64,000 nucleotides of DNA. Source: Hallerella sp963652365 (GTDB lineage Bacteria > Fibrobacterota > Fibrobacteria > Fibrobacterales > Fibrobacteraceae). Within the stretch, counting starts at the first letter, position 1, and every line of letters begins with the position of its first letter. The stretch is taken from assembly GCA_963652365.1 (NCBI GenBank), contig CAVJTH010000011.1, positions 8,260 through 72,259 of the forward strand, in the 5' to 3' direction. The translations under genes were made by a program, and so were the position numbers. Shown here piece by piece: positions 1-8,436 of the stretch. Under the pieces are notes generated by a model that did no database searches, had not been told where the DNA came from, and worked only from the letters and a program-made list of their open reading frames with translations.

Positions 1-1
1 C

Positions 2-502
2 GCTTTCCTGATGTCCCTGAGTTCCGCGGAATCGCTGCGCGGCTTTGTGTCGTGGGGGCTTGGCTCGTTTTCGCGCGTGCCGCTTTCGAGTGTCGGGAGC
101 TTTGCGCTTGTGACCGCGCTCGGACTCTTTCCCTGCGTTCTGTGCCTCAGGTATCTGAACGCGGCCCAAGTCGGAGATTCCTTTGCGGAATCGCTCGGCG
201 TTCGGGTGAAGCTCTCGCGGATGCTTGCGCTTTTCGGAGCGAGCCTCCTTGCCGCCGGTTCGACCGTCTATTGCGGACCGATCGGTTTTCTGGGACTGGC
301 TTCTCCGCATATCGCCTATGGAATCTTTCGCACGACGAATCACCGCGTTCTGTTTCCCGCTTCGGCGCTTGTGGGCGCGAACCTCGCCCTTCTCTCCGGG
401 CTTGTTTCGGGAATCCCGCTGTCGAGCGTGACAAGCTTTGTCGGAGCGCCTGTCGTTCTTTGGATTTTCTTGCGGTCGGGACGCGGAGGCGGCAATGGCT
501 GA
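2..502 (+). CDS. FecCD-family ABC importer permease, C-terminal part (gene enters from left edge)
   Basis: The reading frame is open from the first bases of the window, so the N-terminus lies outside; about 166 C-terminal residues are visible. This is an inner-membrane permease of the FecCD/BtuC type that imports iron-siderophore, haem or cobalamin. The diagnostic C-terminal stretch is present: CGPIGFLGLASPHIA, then hydrophobic helices and a closing VGAPVVLWIFLR, matching the family's usual GPIGFVGLxxPHxxR and GAPxFLxLLxR motifs. Its stop overlaps the start of the ATPase gene by 8 nt, which indicates translational coupling. The substrate cannot be told from this fragment; a binding protein and outer-membrane receptor would be expected to the left. 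Confidence 0.9.
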   Translation, partial: AFLMSLSSAESLRGFVSWGLGSFSRVPLSSVGSFALVTALGLFPCVLCLRYLNAAQVGDSFAESLGVRVKLSRMLALFGASLLAAGSTVYCGPIGFLGLASPHIAYGIFRTTNHRVLFPASALVGANLALLSGLVSGIPLSSVTSFVGAPVVLWIFLRSGRGGGNG

Positions 503-1247
503 CGCGATCCTGAAGGCGGAAAACTTTTCGGCGGGACACGGAAAGCCTCTTTTCTCCGGTGCGGAAATCGTTCTTTCGGGTGCGCAGGTCGTTTCGCTTG
601 TCGGGCCTAACGGTTCGGGCAAGAGTACGCTTCTTCGCACGCTTGCCGGGCTTCTCCGTCCGCTGTCGGGGAATGTTTTCCTGTGCGGCAGGCCTCTCGA
701 AGGCTTTCTTCCGCGGGAACGCGCCAAGATGGTGGCTTCGGTCTTTACGCAGGCGCGGATCCCTTTTGGCATGGATGTCCGGGAATTTGTCTCCTTGGGG
801 CGGATTCCCTATTCCGGCTGGCTGGACGGACGCTCTAGACGGGACGACGAGGCGATCGAACTTGCCCTGTCGAGCGTCGGCCTGGAATCCTTTGCGCGCA
901 GGCGGGTCGCGGAACTGTCGGACGGTGAACGCTCGCGGGTGTTTCTCGCGCGGGCTTTTGCGTCCGAACCCAAGGCCCTGCTGCTCGACGAGCCCACCGC
1001 GTTTCTGGATGTCCCGAACATTCTGGCGCTCTTCCGGCTTCTGAAAGGAATGGCCCGGAAAAGGAACATCGCCGTGCTGCTTTCGACGCATCATCTCGAC
1101 TATGCGCTAAGGTTTTCGGACAAGGTAATCGCGTTCGACGGGAAGGGGAGCGTCCGGGAAGACATTCCGGACGCGTTTGCGCGTTCCGGCTTTCTCGCAT
1201 GGGCCGGCTGCGAATTCATGATGGAAAGGCGCGATGAAGAACTTTAG
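495..1247 (+). CDS. ABC importer ATPase, FecE/FepC/BtuD type
   Basis: This is the ATP-binding subunit that powers the preceding permease. From the ATG at 495 it is 250 aa, normal for the family. Walker A is GPNGSGKST (residues 37-45), the signature is LSDGE rather than LSGGQ (a common variant), Walker B is ALLLDEP and the switch histidine is in STHHLD. A longer open frame begins at 438, but it would run deep into the permease gene; the ATG at 495 gives the usual 8-nt coupling overlap and a standard N-terminus. The next gene overlaps its 3' end by 14 nt, so all three are probably co-transcribed. Family assignment is firm; substrate is unknown. Confidence 0.93.
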   Translation: MADAILKAENFSAGHGKPLFSGAEIVLSGAQVVSLVGPNGSGKSTLLRTLAGLLRPLSGNVFLCGRPLEGFLPRERAKMVASVFTQARIPFGMDVREFVSLGRIPYSGWLDGRSRRDDEAIELALSSVGLESFARRRVAELSDGERSRVFLARAFASEPKALLLDEPTAFLDVPNILALFRLLKGMARKRNIAVLLSTHHLDYALRFSDKVIAFDGKGSVREDIPDAFARSGFLAWAGCEFMMERRDEEL

Positions 1248-2157
1248 CCTCTTGACGGTTTTTCTGTTACTTTGTGCGCAATTTTTCTCCTGTGCCGTTT
1301 CCGGACGGCATGAGCCGCTTCCCGTGTATCTGCAGGCGCGTCCCTGCGGAGAAAGGCACTTGCTCTGGAAAGCTGCCAGGGATGCCCAACCCGATATCTG
1401 GCTCTTCGGAAGCATTCACGTGGCGGATTCTTCCTTCTATCCGTTCGCTCCGATTGTCGATTCGGCTCTCGATGCGGCGAGTCTTGTCGCCGCGGAGCTC
1501 GATATCCGCGAAGATTCGACGCTTGCCATGACGGAACGCCTTGTCCGGGAACAGGGTACGCTCCCCGAAAACGTCCTTTTGCGGGATGTCCTGCCGGATA
1601 CGCTCTTCCGTCGAATCGATTCGCTTGCGTCGTCGTGGGGATTCTCGGTGCGGCTCCTGGAATCTTTTCGCCCATGGCTTGTGGCGCTTTCGCTTTCGGC
1701 GATGGCTTTCGAGCAAATGGGGCTTTCGGGAGAATTTGGCATCGACCGGGAAGTTCTCTTGCGGGCAGAAGACCAGGGCAAGGAAATTTTTGCCCTGGAA
1801 TCTCCGGAAGCCCAGGTCGGGATCTTTTCGAATACTGCGGATTCTCTCGGCATCGAATATCTCGAAAATACGCTTTGGGAAATCCAGACGGCGGATTCGA
1901 CGCTTGCTAGCGTTGCGAAGGCCTGGAAATGCGGCGATTCGCAGGAACTTCGGAACTTGCTGGATGGAGACACTTCGGACGACGTCTATGAAGAGGAACT
2001 TGGCGCCAGGCGAAATGTCCGGATGGCGAAAAGCATCGACTCGCTCGCGGTGTCGGGGAAAAAGGTGTTTGTCGTCGTCGGGAGCGCCCATCTGGTCGGT
2101 TCTTCGAACATCCTGACGCTCCTGGAAGAAAGGGGCTATCGCATCGAAGCGTTCTAG
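1234..2157 (+). CDS. TraB/GumN-family exported protein
   Basis: This 307-aa protein has an N-terminal hydrophobic export signal ending near FFSC-AVSG, possibly a weak lipobox. The N-terminal family motif is WLFGSIHVADSSFYPF (typical form FLLGTIHVxxxxxYPL) and the C-terminal motif is VVVGSAHLVGSSNILTLLEERGY; together they define TraB/GumN (PF01963). Members are haem-binding-like or peptidase-like proteins whose biochemical role in bacteria is unsettled. The conserved glutamate and histidine of the two GxxH motifs are present. A GGAAAGG ribosome site precedes the ATG, which lies inside the ABC ATPase gene. The stop codon overlaps the stop of the convergent sigma54-activator gene through a shared CTAG. 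Confidence 0.85.
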   Translation: MKNFSLLTVFLLLCAQFFSCAVSGRHEPLPVYLQARPCGERHLLWKAARDAQPDIWLFGSIHVADSSFYPFAPIVDSALDAASLVAAELDIREDSTLAMTERLVREQGTLPENVLLRDVLPDTLFRRIDSLASSWGFSVRLLESFRPWLVALSLSAMAFEQMGLSGEFGIDREVLLRAEDQGKEIFALESPEAQVGIFSNTADSLGIEYLENTLWEIQTADSTLASVAKAWKCGDSQELRNLLDGDTSDDVYEEELGARRNVRMAKSIDSLAVSGKKVFVVVGSAHLVGSSNILTLLEERGYRIEAF

Positions 2158-3503
2158 CGCGTTTCCTTTCGGAGATTCTTGATGTCTAGGCCGATGCGGG
2201 CCGCGTAGGCGTAAAGCGCCTGGCGCATCATGCCGAACTCCTCGGCGGTCTTCTTGACGGAACCTCCGTTTTTCCGGATCTTCGCGATGATAAAATCGCG
2301 TTCCTCGTCTTTCTGGATTTTTTGGAATTCGGCGAAGGAGAGGTCTTCGTGGCGGAGTCGCGGAGTCGTGCCGGAATGGGCGCTTTTTCCGGGGAAAAGG
2401 TCTTTCCAGGTGATCGTGTCTTTGTCCGCGAGGACGATTGCCCGATGGATGGCGTTTTCCAGCTCGCGGATGTTTCCCGGCCAGTCGTAATCGACGAGGG
2501 CTTGCATCGTCTCGTCGGAAATTCGCGGCGCGGATTCCCGCGGGGAAAATTCGCGGATGAAGTGATGGACCAGTTCCGGAATGTCTTCCTTGCGGTCGCG
2601 CAAGGCGGGAACTTCGATGGGAATGACGTTCAGACGGTAGAACAGATCCTTTCGGAACGTGCCGTTCTCGGTTTCCTCTTCCAGGCGATGGCTTGTCGCG
2701 GCGACAATCTGGACCTTGATCTTCTTCGTCTCGTTGGATCCGACCGGTCGGATTTCGCCCTCCTGCAAGGCGCGCAAGAGTTTCGCTTGCATCGGGAGCG
2801 GAATGTCACCGACTTCGTCGAGGTAGAGAATGCCGCCGTTTGCCGCTTCGAAAAGTCCCTTTCTTTCGGTGAGCGCACCGGTAAAGGAGCCGCGGGCGTG
2901 ACCGAAGAGCTCGCTTTCGAAAAGGCTTTCGCTGATCGCGCTGCAATTGACGGATACCAGGTTGTGCGAGACCGAGGCGATAGCCTTGGCGACCAGTTCC
3001 TTGCCGACTCCGGATTCTCCCTGGATAAGGACCGTTGCGCCCTTGCTGCGGATAGCCTTGAGAATCGAATCGTAGAGCGTCTTGACGGGTTCGCTGTGTC
3101 CGACTATCTTCTTCAGGGATTCGTTGATGGAGGCGAAGAGTTCCGACTGGCCCTTGAGGGAGAGAATCTCCGTCATGAAGCGGACGCGCAGTTCCTCGGG
3201 CGAAAGAATCGCGCTGAAAAAATGCGCAAGGAACGGGGAGCGTCTTTGACAATTTCGGGAAAAGCCCAGAAATCGCGCTGCCGGGGAAATCTCGCGAAAC
3301 GTGCGGAACATGTCGTCCGGAAAGTCGCGGTCTAGGTCGATGACCGTGATCGCAGGCGAAAAGCGACGGAACATGTCCGCCGCTTGCTGGCTGTCTTCGC
3401 AGATTTGCGTCTCGTATCCGCCGACGCTCGAAAGAACATCTTCGATGAAGGAAACGTTTTCGTTCTCTTCTTCGGAAAGAATGAGAATCCGGGTCTTTCC
3501 CAT
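2154..3503 (-). CDS. Sigma-54-dependent activator with degenerate receiver domain
   Basis: 449 aa in NtrC-like order. The receiver-like domain (about 1-120) has an acidic pocket (EEE) and a candidate acceptor Asp in VIDLD, but the usual K-P motif is replaced by AILSPEEL, so phosphorylation control is doubtful. The AAA+ domain (about 130-370) has Walker A GESGVGKE. The sigma54-contact loop reads GSFTGA instead of GAFTGA, and Walker B is ILYLDEVGD. A Fis-type helix-turn-helix ends the protein (SVKKTAEEFGMMRQALYAYAARIGL). It lies 6 nt downstream of proC and is probably the last gene of the rho-proC operon. The regulated genes and any partner kinase are not evident. Confidence 0.9.
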   Translation of the reverse strand: MGKTRILILSEEENENVSFIEDVLSSVGGYETQICEDSQQAADMFRRFSPAITVIDLDRDFPDDMFRTFREISPAARFLGFSRNCQRRSPFLAHFFSAILSPEELRVRFMTEILSLKGQSELFASINESLKKIVGHSEPVKTLYDSILKAIRSKGATVLIQGESGVGKELVAKAIASVSHNLVSVNCSAISESLFESELFGHARGSFTGALTERKGLFEAANGGILYLDEVGDIPLPMQAKLLRALQEGEIRPVGSNETKKIKVQIVAATSHRLEEETENGTFRKDLFYRLNVIPIEVPALRDRKEDIPELVHHFIREFSPRESAPRISDETMQALVDYDWPGNIRELENAIHRAIVLADKDTITWKDLFPGKSAHSGTTPRLRHEDLSFAEFQKIQKDEERDFIIAKIRKNGGSVKKTAEEFGMMRQALYAYAARIGLDIKNLRKETR

Positions 3504-3509
3504 GAGGGC

Positions 3510-4322
3510 TTATTTGCCTAGCGCCTGGGAACGGAGCGTGGCCGCTTCGACCGTGCGCATCAGCGTGCCGCGGAATCCCGCGTCTTCGAGAACCTGGACT
3601 CCGGCGATTGTCGTTCCCGCAGGCGACGAAACCATTGCGGAAAATTCGCCTGTTCCCTTGCCGGACCTTTTCAGAAGTTCGACGCTTCCTTCGATTGTCG
3701 CGAGCGTGAGTTCCATGGCGACCGGGCGGGAAAGTCCCATCTTGACGCCTCCCCGGACAAGTCCCTCGATGAACTCGAAGACGTATGCCGGTGCGCTGCC
3801 GGAAAGCCCAGTGACCGCGTCGATCAGGCTTTCGCTCACCGTGACGACCGCTCCGACGGTTTCGAGAAGTTCCTTGGCTGTTTCGAGCGATTCCGCGGAA
3901 ACGCCGTCGGTCGCCATGGCGATGGCGCCCTTTCCGACTGTAAGCGGCAGGTTCGGCATCACCCGGATGACGTCGCCATGTTCAAACTTCAAGGCGTCGA
4001 TGATTTTCCTTCGGGAGACTCCTGCCATGATGGAAACGATTTCCGGACGAGACGCGCACTTTCCCTGGGCGCTCTTGCTCCATTCCTCGGCGACGGTTCC
4101 AAAGACTTGGGGCTTGACGCAGAGAAAGAGGACGTCTGCGTCGCTTGCCATCTTTCCGAAGTCGTCGTAGCGGACCGCTCCGAGCTCTTCGACGGGCTTC
4201 GCCGTTTTTTCGAACGGTTCGTAAAACAGGATTTCTCCGGGATTCCTGCCTGCCGCGAGAAGCCCGCGGAGAATCGCGCCTCCCATGTTTCCGGCGCCGG
4301 CAAATGCGATTTTCTTGGTCAT
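3510..4322 (-). CDS. proC: Pyrroline-5-carboxylate reductase
   Basis: This enzyme catalyses the last step of proline synthesis, the NAD(P)H-dependent reduction of pyrroline-5-carboxylate to proline in the cytoplasm. The protein is 270 aa from the ATG at 4322. A TTG two codons upstream is also open, but AAGGAG sits 6 nt before the ATG. The N-terminal Rossmann motif is FAGAGNMGGAILRGL, the mid-domain carries LCVKPQ, and the C-terminal dimerisation domain has VTGLSGSAPAYVFEFIEGL and SSPAGTT, all diagnostic of ProC. The ribosome site overlaps the rho stop codon (TAAGGAG), so translation is likely coupled to rho. Confidence 0.96.
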   Translation of the reverse strand: MTKKIAFAGAGNMGGAILRGLLAAGRNPGEILFYEPFEKTAKPVEELGAVRYDDFGKMASDADVLFLCVKPQVFGTVAEEWSKSAQGKCASRPEIVSIMAGVSRRKIIDALKFEHGDVIRVMPNLPLTVGKGAIAMATDGVSAESLETAKELLETVGAVVTVSESLIDAVTGLSGSAPAYVFEFIEGLVRGGVKMGLSRPVAMELTLATIEGSVELLKRSGKGTGEFSAMVSSPAGTTIAGVQVLEDAGFRGTLMRTVEAATLRSQALGK

Positions 4323-4332
4323 GTTCAACTCC

Positions 4333-6264
4333 TTAGCCGTTCATCGAAGCCAGGAACTCTTCGTTGGTCCTTGTCTTCGAAAGCTTGTCGCGCATAAATT
4401 CCATGATTTCCACGGAAGTCTGCTCTTGCAGGAACTTGCGGAGAATCCAGACGCGGCGGAGCGTATCGTCGTCGAGCAAGAGTTCTTCCTTGCGGGTTCC
4501 GGACTTGAAGATGTCGATTGCGGGCCAGATGCGCTTTTCGGCGATGCGACGGTCGAGGACAAGCTCCATGTTGCCTGTTCCCTTGAACTCTTCGAAAATC
4601 ACTTCGTCCATGCGGCTGCCCGTGTCGATGAGGGCCGTGCCGATGATGGTGAGGGAGCCTCCGTTCTCGATCTTGCGGGCCGCGCCGAAGAAGCGCTTGG
4701 GACGTTGCATGGCAAGCGCATCCACGCCGCCGGAAAGGATTTTTCCCGAATGGGGAATGACGACGTTGTTTGCCCGAGCAAAGCGAGTGATGGAGTCTAG
4801 CAGGATGACGACATCGTTGCCGTATTCGACAAGGCGTTTCGCCTTTTCGAGGAGAATGTCGGCGACTTGCGTGTGGTGCTCCGGCGGTTCGTCGAATGTC
4901 GAGGCGATGACTTCGCCCTTGACGTGCCTGCGCATGTCGGTCACTTCTTCCGGACGTTCGTCGATGAGGAGAACGAACAGCTTGACTTCCGGGTGGTTCT
5001 TCGCGATGGCGCCCGCGATGTTTTGGAGAAGCACCGTCTTTCCGGTCCGCGGAGGGGCGAGCAGGATGCTGCGCTGTCCCTTGCCGATGGGCGAGAAGAG
5101 GTCCATGATGCGCGTGGAATATTCGTCCTGCTTCCATTCCAGGTTCAGCTTCTGGTAGGGGTGTATCGGGGTCAGATATTCGAACGCGACGCGGTGCTTT
5201 GTCTTGGCGGGGTCTTCGCCGTTCACCGTATCGACGCGCGCAAGTCCGAAGTAGCGTTCGTTGTCGCGCGGCTGGCGTACGAGGCCCGTGATGGAATCTC
5301 CGGACTTGAGCTCGAAGCGGCGAATCTGGTTCGGGCTGATGTAGATGTCGTCCTGTCCGGCGAGATAGTTCAGGTCGGCGTTTCGCAAGAATCCGTAGCC
5401 TTCCTTCATGATTTCGAGCGTGCCTTCCGTGTAGATGGGCGCGCCTTCGCCGGAAATGGCTCCGAGAATCCGATAGATGAGCGTCTGTTTCTTGAGACGC
5501 TTGACGTCGGGGATGTTGAGCGAAACCGCTTTTTCCTGCAAGTCGAACATCGGCGTGTTGCGGAGTTCGCGCCAACGCTGCATGGCGATAGCGACCTTTT
5601 CGGGATCCGCCGGGGGCGCCTGGAGCTGGTCGTCGGGAATGTCGTCCGGCAGGTAGCGGTTGTTTCTTCCGTACTTGTTGTTCCGACCGAACTTGTTGAA
5701 CTTGCCGTGGCGATTGTTGTTGTTGTTCGCGTTGAAATTCTCGTTGCCGTTTCCGAAGCGGCGATTGTAGCGGTTCGTTCCGCCAAAAGGCGCGTCGGGC
5801 ATCGGGGCTTCGAATGCGGGATTGTTCTGGACCGCGCTCATGTCGGCTGGCGAGCTTTCCGCGTTAGCCGTGGCGACTGTCGTTCCCGCTTCGGCGGGGA
5901 GAGATCCCTGGTTCTCTTCGGAAAGCTCGCTTGTCCCGGGAGTGGCCGTGACGACGGGTTCACCGGAGAGTTCCGATGTCGGAGCCGGAGCGTCCTTGGA
6001 AAATTCGTCCGAATGGAACGTCGCTTCCGGAGCGGGCTGTATCGCTATCGGATTTTCGGATTCTTGGGGGTGCGCCTTGCGCGGACGACCGCGGTGACGC
6101 TTGGGAACCTGGTTTTCGGCTAGCTGGACCTGGTCTTCCGGGAACGTGATGGGGGCGGCCAATTCGCCCAGGGCGGAAAGATCCGGAATCGGGGTATCGG
6201 GGGTAATCGAATCGGAAATCAGATGAACGGAAGAGGAACCGTCGTTTTTTTTCGGTCTGGGCAC
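4333..6264 (-). CDS. rho: Transcription termination factor Rho with long disordered N-terminal extension
   Basis: Rho is a hexameric RNA-dependent ATPase that ends transcription. The start chosen is GTG at 6264 with AGGAG 5 nt upstream; the longer frame to 6327 lacks this. The protein is 643 aa, against about 420 for E. coli Rho. Residues 1-225 form a low-complexity extension with an AT-hook-like RGRPRK (58-63) and an Asn/Arg/Gly-rich stretch (about 163-203). Then come a Rho_N helix region (about 230-275), the cold-shock RNA-binding domain (about 276-345) and the RecA-like ATPase with Walker A APPRTGKT (403-410). Insertions in this region are known in other phyla and affect RNA binding or condensation. 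It is first in an operon with proC and a sigma54 activator. Confidence 0.96.
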   Translation of the reverse strand: MPRPKKNDGSSSVHLISDSITPDTPIPDLSALGELAAPITFPEDQVQLAENQVPKRHRGRPRKAHPQESENPIAIQPAPEATFHSDEFSKDAPAPTSELSGEPVVTATPGTSELSEENQGSLPAEAGTTVATANAESSPADMSAVQNNPAFEAPMPDAPFGGTNRYNRRFGNGNENFNANNNNNRHGKFNKFGRNNKYGRNNRYLPDDIPDDQLQAPPADPEKVAIAMQRWRELRNTPMFDLQEKAVSLNIPDVKRLKKQTLIYRILGAISGEGAPIYTEGTLEIMKEGYGFLRNADLNYLAGQDDIYISPNQIRRFELKSGDSITGLVRQPRDNERYFGLARVDTVNGEDPAKTKHRVAFEYLTPIHPYQKLNLEWKQDEYSTRIMDLFSPIGKGQRSILLAPPRTGKTVLLQNIAGAIAKNHPEVKLFVLLIDERPEEVTDMRRHVKGEVIASTFDEPPEHHTQVADILLEKAKRLVEYGNDVVILLDSITRFARANNVVIPHSGKILSGGVDALAMQRPKRFFGAARKIENGGSLTIIGTALIDTGSRMDEVIFEEFKGTGNMELVLDRRIAEKRIWPAIDIFKSGTRKEELLLDDDTLRRVWILRKFLQEQTSVEIMEFMRDKLSKTRTNEEFLASMNG

Positions 6265-6378
6265 AGGGACTCCTGCGAACTGTGAACAAGATAAAGGGAT
6301 TTGTGAAAAAGGATGCGGAAAAAGCAAGAATGCTCGATCCGGGCGTTAATATACATAAAAAAATCTATATTGGCATCT

Positions 6379-6888
6379 GTGGAATCCTTGGAACGAGTTT
6401 TCGTCGCTTTAGGAAGCAATATCGCGCCTCGGGGCAAACGTCTCGCGGATGCGCGGGATATGCTCCGGCGTGTCGCCTTGGGCGGCTGGCAGGAAAGTTC
6501 CATCTACGAAACGCCTCCGGTCGGGCCGCAGAATCAGGGCGCCTTCCTGAACCAGGTCGTCTCCTTCTGGTATGGCAGGGGACCTCGGAAGCTGCTCGAC
6601 TATCTGAAGGGAACGGAGCTTTTCCTGGGACGCCGTCCGCGTGGCCATTGGGAATGCCGCGAAATCGACCTCGATCTTCTCTACTACGGCGAAGAGATTT
6701 GCGACTATCGCCCGCGGGGACCGGTCGTTCCGCATCCGCTGGCGACATCCCGGGGGTTCGTGATGGTTCCGCTCGTGGAAATCGCTCCGGATCTTCGCGA
6801 TCCGCTTCTCGGCAAGACCGCGGCCAGGATCTTGGAAGAACTAGGGCTCGAAACAGAATTCAGGAAGGTGGAGGCTTGCGATGAATGA
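6379..6888 (+). CDS. folK: 2-amino-4-hydroxy-6-hydroxymethyldihydropteridine pyrophosphokinase (HPPK)
   Basis: HPPK transfers pyrophosphate from ATP to the pterin in folate synthesis. FVALGSNI near the N-terminus, ETPPVGP, NQVVSF and the signature RGHWECREIDLDLLYYG followed by PHPLATSRGFV are classic HPPK motifs. No ATG gives a sensible N-terminus. I chose GTG at 6379, which lies 7 nt after a TATATT hexamer and would be leaderless; TTG at 6388, preceded by GGAA, is the alternative and would give MERVFVALGSN. The gene overlaps the downstream kinase by 8 nt and is divergent from rho. Confidence 0.92.
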   Translation: MESLERVFVALGSNIAPRGKRLADARDMLRRVALGGWQESSIYETPPVGPQNQGAFLNQVVSFWYGRGPRKLLDYLKGTELFLGRRPRGHWECREIDLDLLYYGEEICDYRPRGPVVPHPLATSRGFVMVPLVEIAPDLRDPLLGKTAARILEELGLETEFRKVEACDE

Positions 6889-7573
6889 GGCTCTTGTCGG
6901 TCATTCGAACCCCGAGACGACGTTGAAGCTCCCGGAGCGGGTCCGCTTCCTCGCGATTGACGGGGTCATCGGGGCGGGAAAGACTTCGCTCGCCCGAATC
7001 CTTGCCGAGGCTCTTGGCGCAAACCTCGTCCTGGAACAGTTTGACGAGAACCCGTTCCTTTCGAGCTTTTACAGAAATCCGGAAGCCTACGCCTTCCAGA
7101 CGCAGCTCTTCTTTCTCCTTTCCAGGATCCGGCAGTTCCAGGACGCCTTTGTCCAGAACGACCTGTTTCGCCACACCGTTGTCAGCGACTACACGTTCGA
7201 AAAGGACCGGATCTTCGCTCTCCAGAATCTTTCGGAAAGCGAATTCGCCATGTACGATACCGTATCGAAGAGCCTTTCCGGCGGCTTCCCGACTCCGAAC
7301 CTGGTCGTCTATCTGCAGGCGGACGTTCCGACATTGCTGGACCGGATCGAGCACCGCGGAAGATCCATGGAAAAGAACATCGACGCCGACTATCTGCGCG
7401 AGCTTCTCGAACGCTACGATCATCATTTTTGGCACTATACCAAGGCGCCCGTGCTGATCATCAACACGAACAAAATAGACTTTGTTCACAACGAAAGACA
7501 TCTGGAACTCGTGCTGAACGCGATTGCCTCGGCGCCGACCCAGACGACTTACTTTGCACCTGAAGGTGGCTAG
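6881..7573 (+). CDS. Deoxynucleoside kinase (dNK family)
   Basis: 230 aa, a P-loop kinase that phosphorylates salvaged deoxynucleosides. It shows P-loop GVIGAGKT (about residues 28-35), LEQFDENPF, the substrate-binding DYTFEKDRIFA segment and the LID region with HRGRSMEKNI. The sequence resembles the folK-adjacent deoxyadenosine/deoxyguanosine-type kinases of Bacteroidetes and relatives; the exact base preference cannot be read. Its start lies inside folK (8-nt overlap) and panC follows 4 nt after its stop, so the three form one transcription unit. Confidence 0.88.
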   Translation: MNEALVGHSNPETTLKLPERVRFLAIDGVIGAGKTSLARILAEALGANLVLEQFDENPFLSSFYRNPEAYAFQTQLFFLLSRIRQFQDAFVQNDLFRHTVVSDYTFEKDRIFALQNLSESEFAMYDTVSKSLSGGFPTPNLVVYLQADVPTLLDRIEHRGRSMEKNIDADYLRELLERYDHHFWHYTKAPVLIINTNKIDFVHNERHLELVLNAIASAPTQTTYFAPEGG

Positions 7574-7577
7574 TCAA

Positions 7578-8423
7578 ATGAAACTCATCAAGACGATTTC
7601 TGAAATGCGCGCGGCGCTCTTGCCGCTCGAAAAGGCGGGGAAGACCATCGGGCTCGTTCCGACGATGGGCGCCTTGCACGAAGGGCACATGAGCCTCGTG
7701 GAGGCTTCCGCGAAGGAAAACGACGTGACGGTCGTGAGCGTTTTTCTGAACCCGATCCAGTTCGGCAAGAACGAGGATCTCGACAGCTACCCGCGCCGTC
7801 TCGAAAAGGATGCGGAACTGGTGGAAGCCCATGGCGGGACCTTTGTCTTTGCGCCGAGCGTTTCCGAAATGTATCCCGACGGAGATCCGCTGACCCTCGT
7901 CCGCGACGAATCGCTCGAACATCTCTATTGCGGCGCGTATCGTCCGGGGCATTTCCGCGGCGTCCTCACGGTCGTGTCGAAACTTTTCAACATTTCCGGC
8001 GCGGACCGCGCCTATTTCGGAAAGAAGGATTACCAGCAGGCGTTCCTCATCCGTCGCATGGTCAAGGACCTGAACTTTCCTGTCGAGATTCGCCTGGTGC
8101 CGATTGTCCGCGAAGCCTCGGGACTTGCCCGTTCGAGCCGGAACGAATACATGAACCAGGCGGAACGCGATGCTGCCGTCGCCATTTCAAGGGCGCTGCT
8201 TGCGGCGAAGGCTTCCTACGATTCCGGCGAAAGGCGCGTCAATCTTCTCCGTTCCGGCATCCAGGAACGCGTCGCCCATGCGGGCGGAGTCGTACAGTAT
8301 GTGGAAATCGCAAGCCAGGAAACCTTGCAGGCGAACACGGAAGGAACGATTCGCGAACCTTCGGTCATCTTGCTCGCGGCTTTTTTCGGAACGACCCGTC
8401 TGATAGACAATATCGAGCTCTAG
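7578..8423 (+). CDS. panC: Pantothenate synthetase
   Basis: This enzyme condenses pantoate and beta-alanine with ATP to make pantothenate, the precursor of coenzyme A. The ATG at 7578 gives 281 aa, the usual length, and follows the previous stop by 4 nt with GAAGGTGG upstream. Motifs: VPTMGALHEGHMSLV with the HxGH nucleotide-binding signature, NPIQFG, FGKKDYQQ, and SSRNEYM (KMSKS-like loop). It is the last gene of folK-dNK-panC; the convergent gene ends 13 nt beyond and no strong terminator hairpin is seen between them. Confidence 0.96.
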   Translation: MKLIKTISEMRAALLPLEKAGKTIGLVPTMGALHEGHMSLVEASAKENDVTVVSVFLNPIQFGKNEDLDSYPRRLEKDAELVEAHGGTFVFAPSVSEMYPDGDPLTLVRDESLEHLYCGAYRPGHFRGVLTVVSKLFNISGADRAYFGKKDYQQAFLIRRMVKDLNFPVEIRLVPIVREASGLARSSRNEYMNQAERDAAVAISRALLAAKASYDSGERRVNLLRSGIQERVAHAGGVVQYVEIASQETLQANTEGTIREPSVILLAAFFGTTRLIDNIEL

Positions 8424-8436
8424 GGCGTTTCGCTTC

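Noticed and set aside
8424..8436. Terminator between panC and the convergent exported-protein gene
   Set aside because: Only 13 bp separate the genes and no hairpin with T tract is present.
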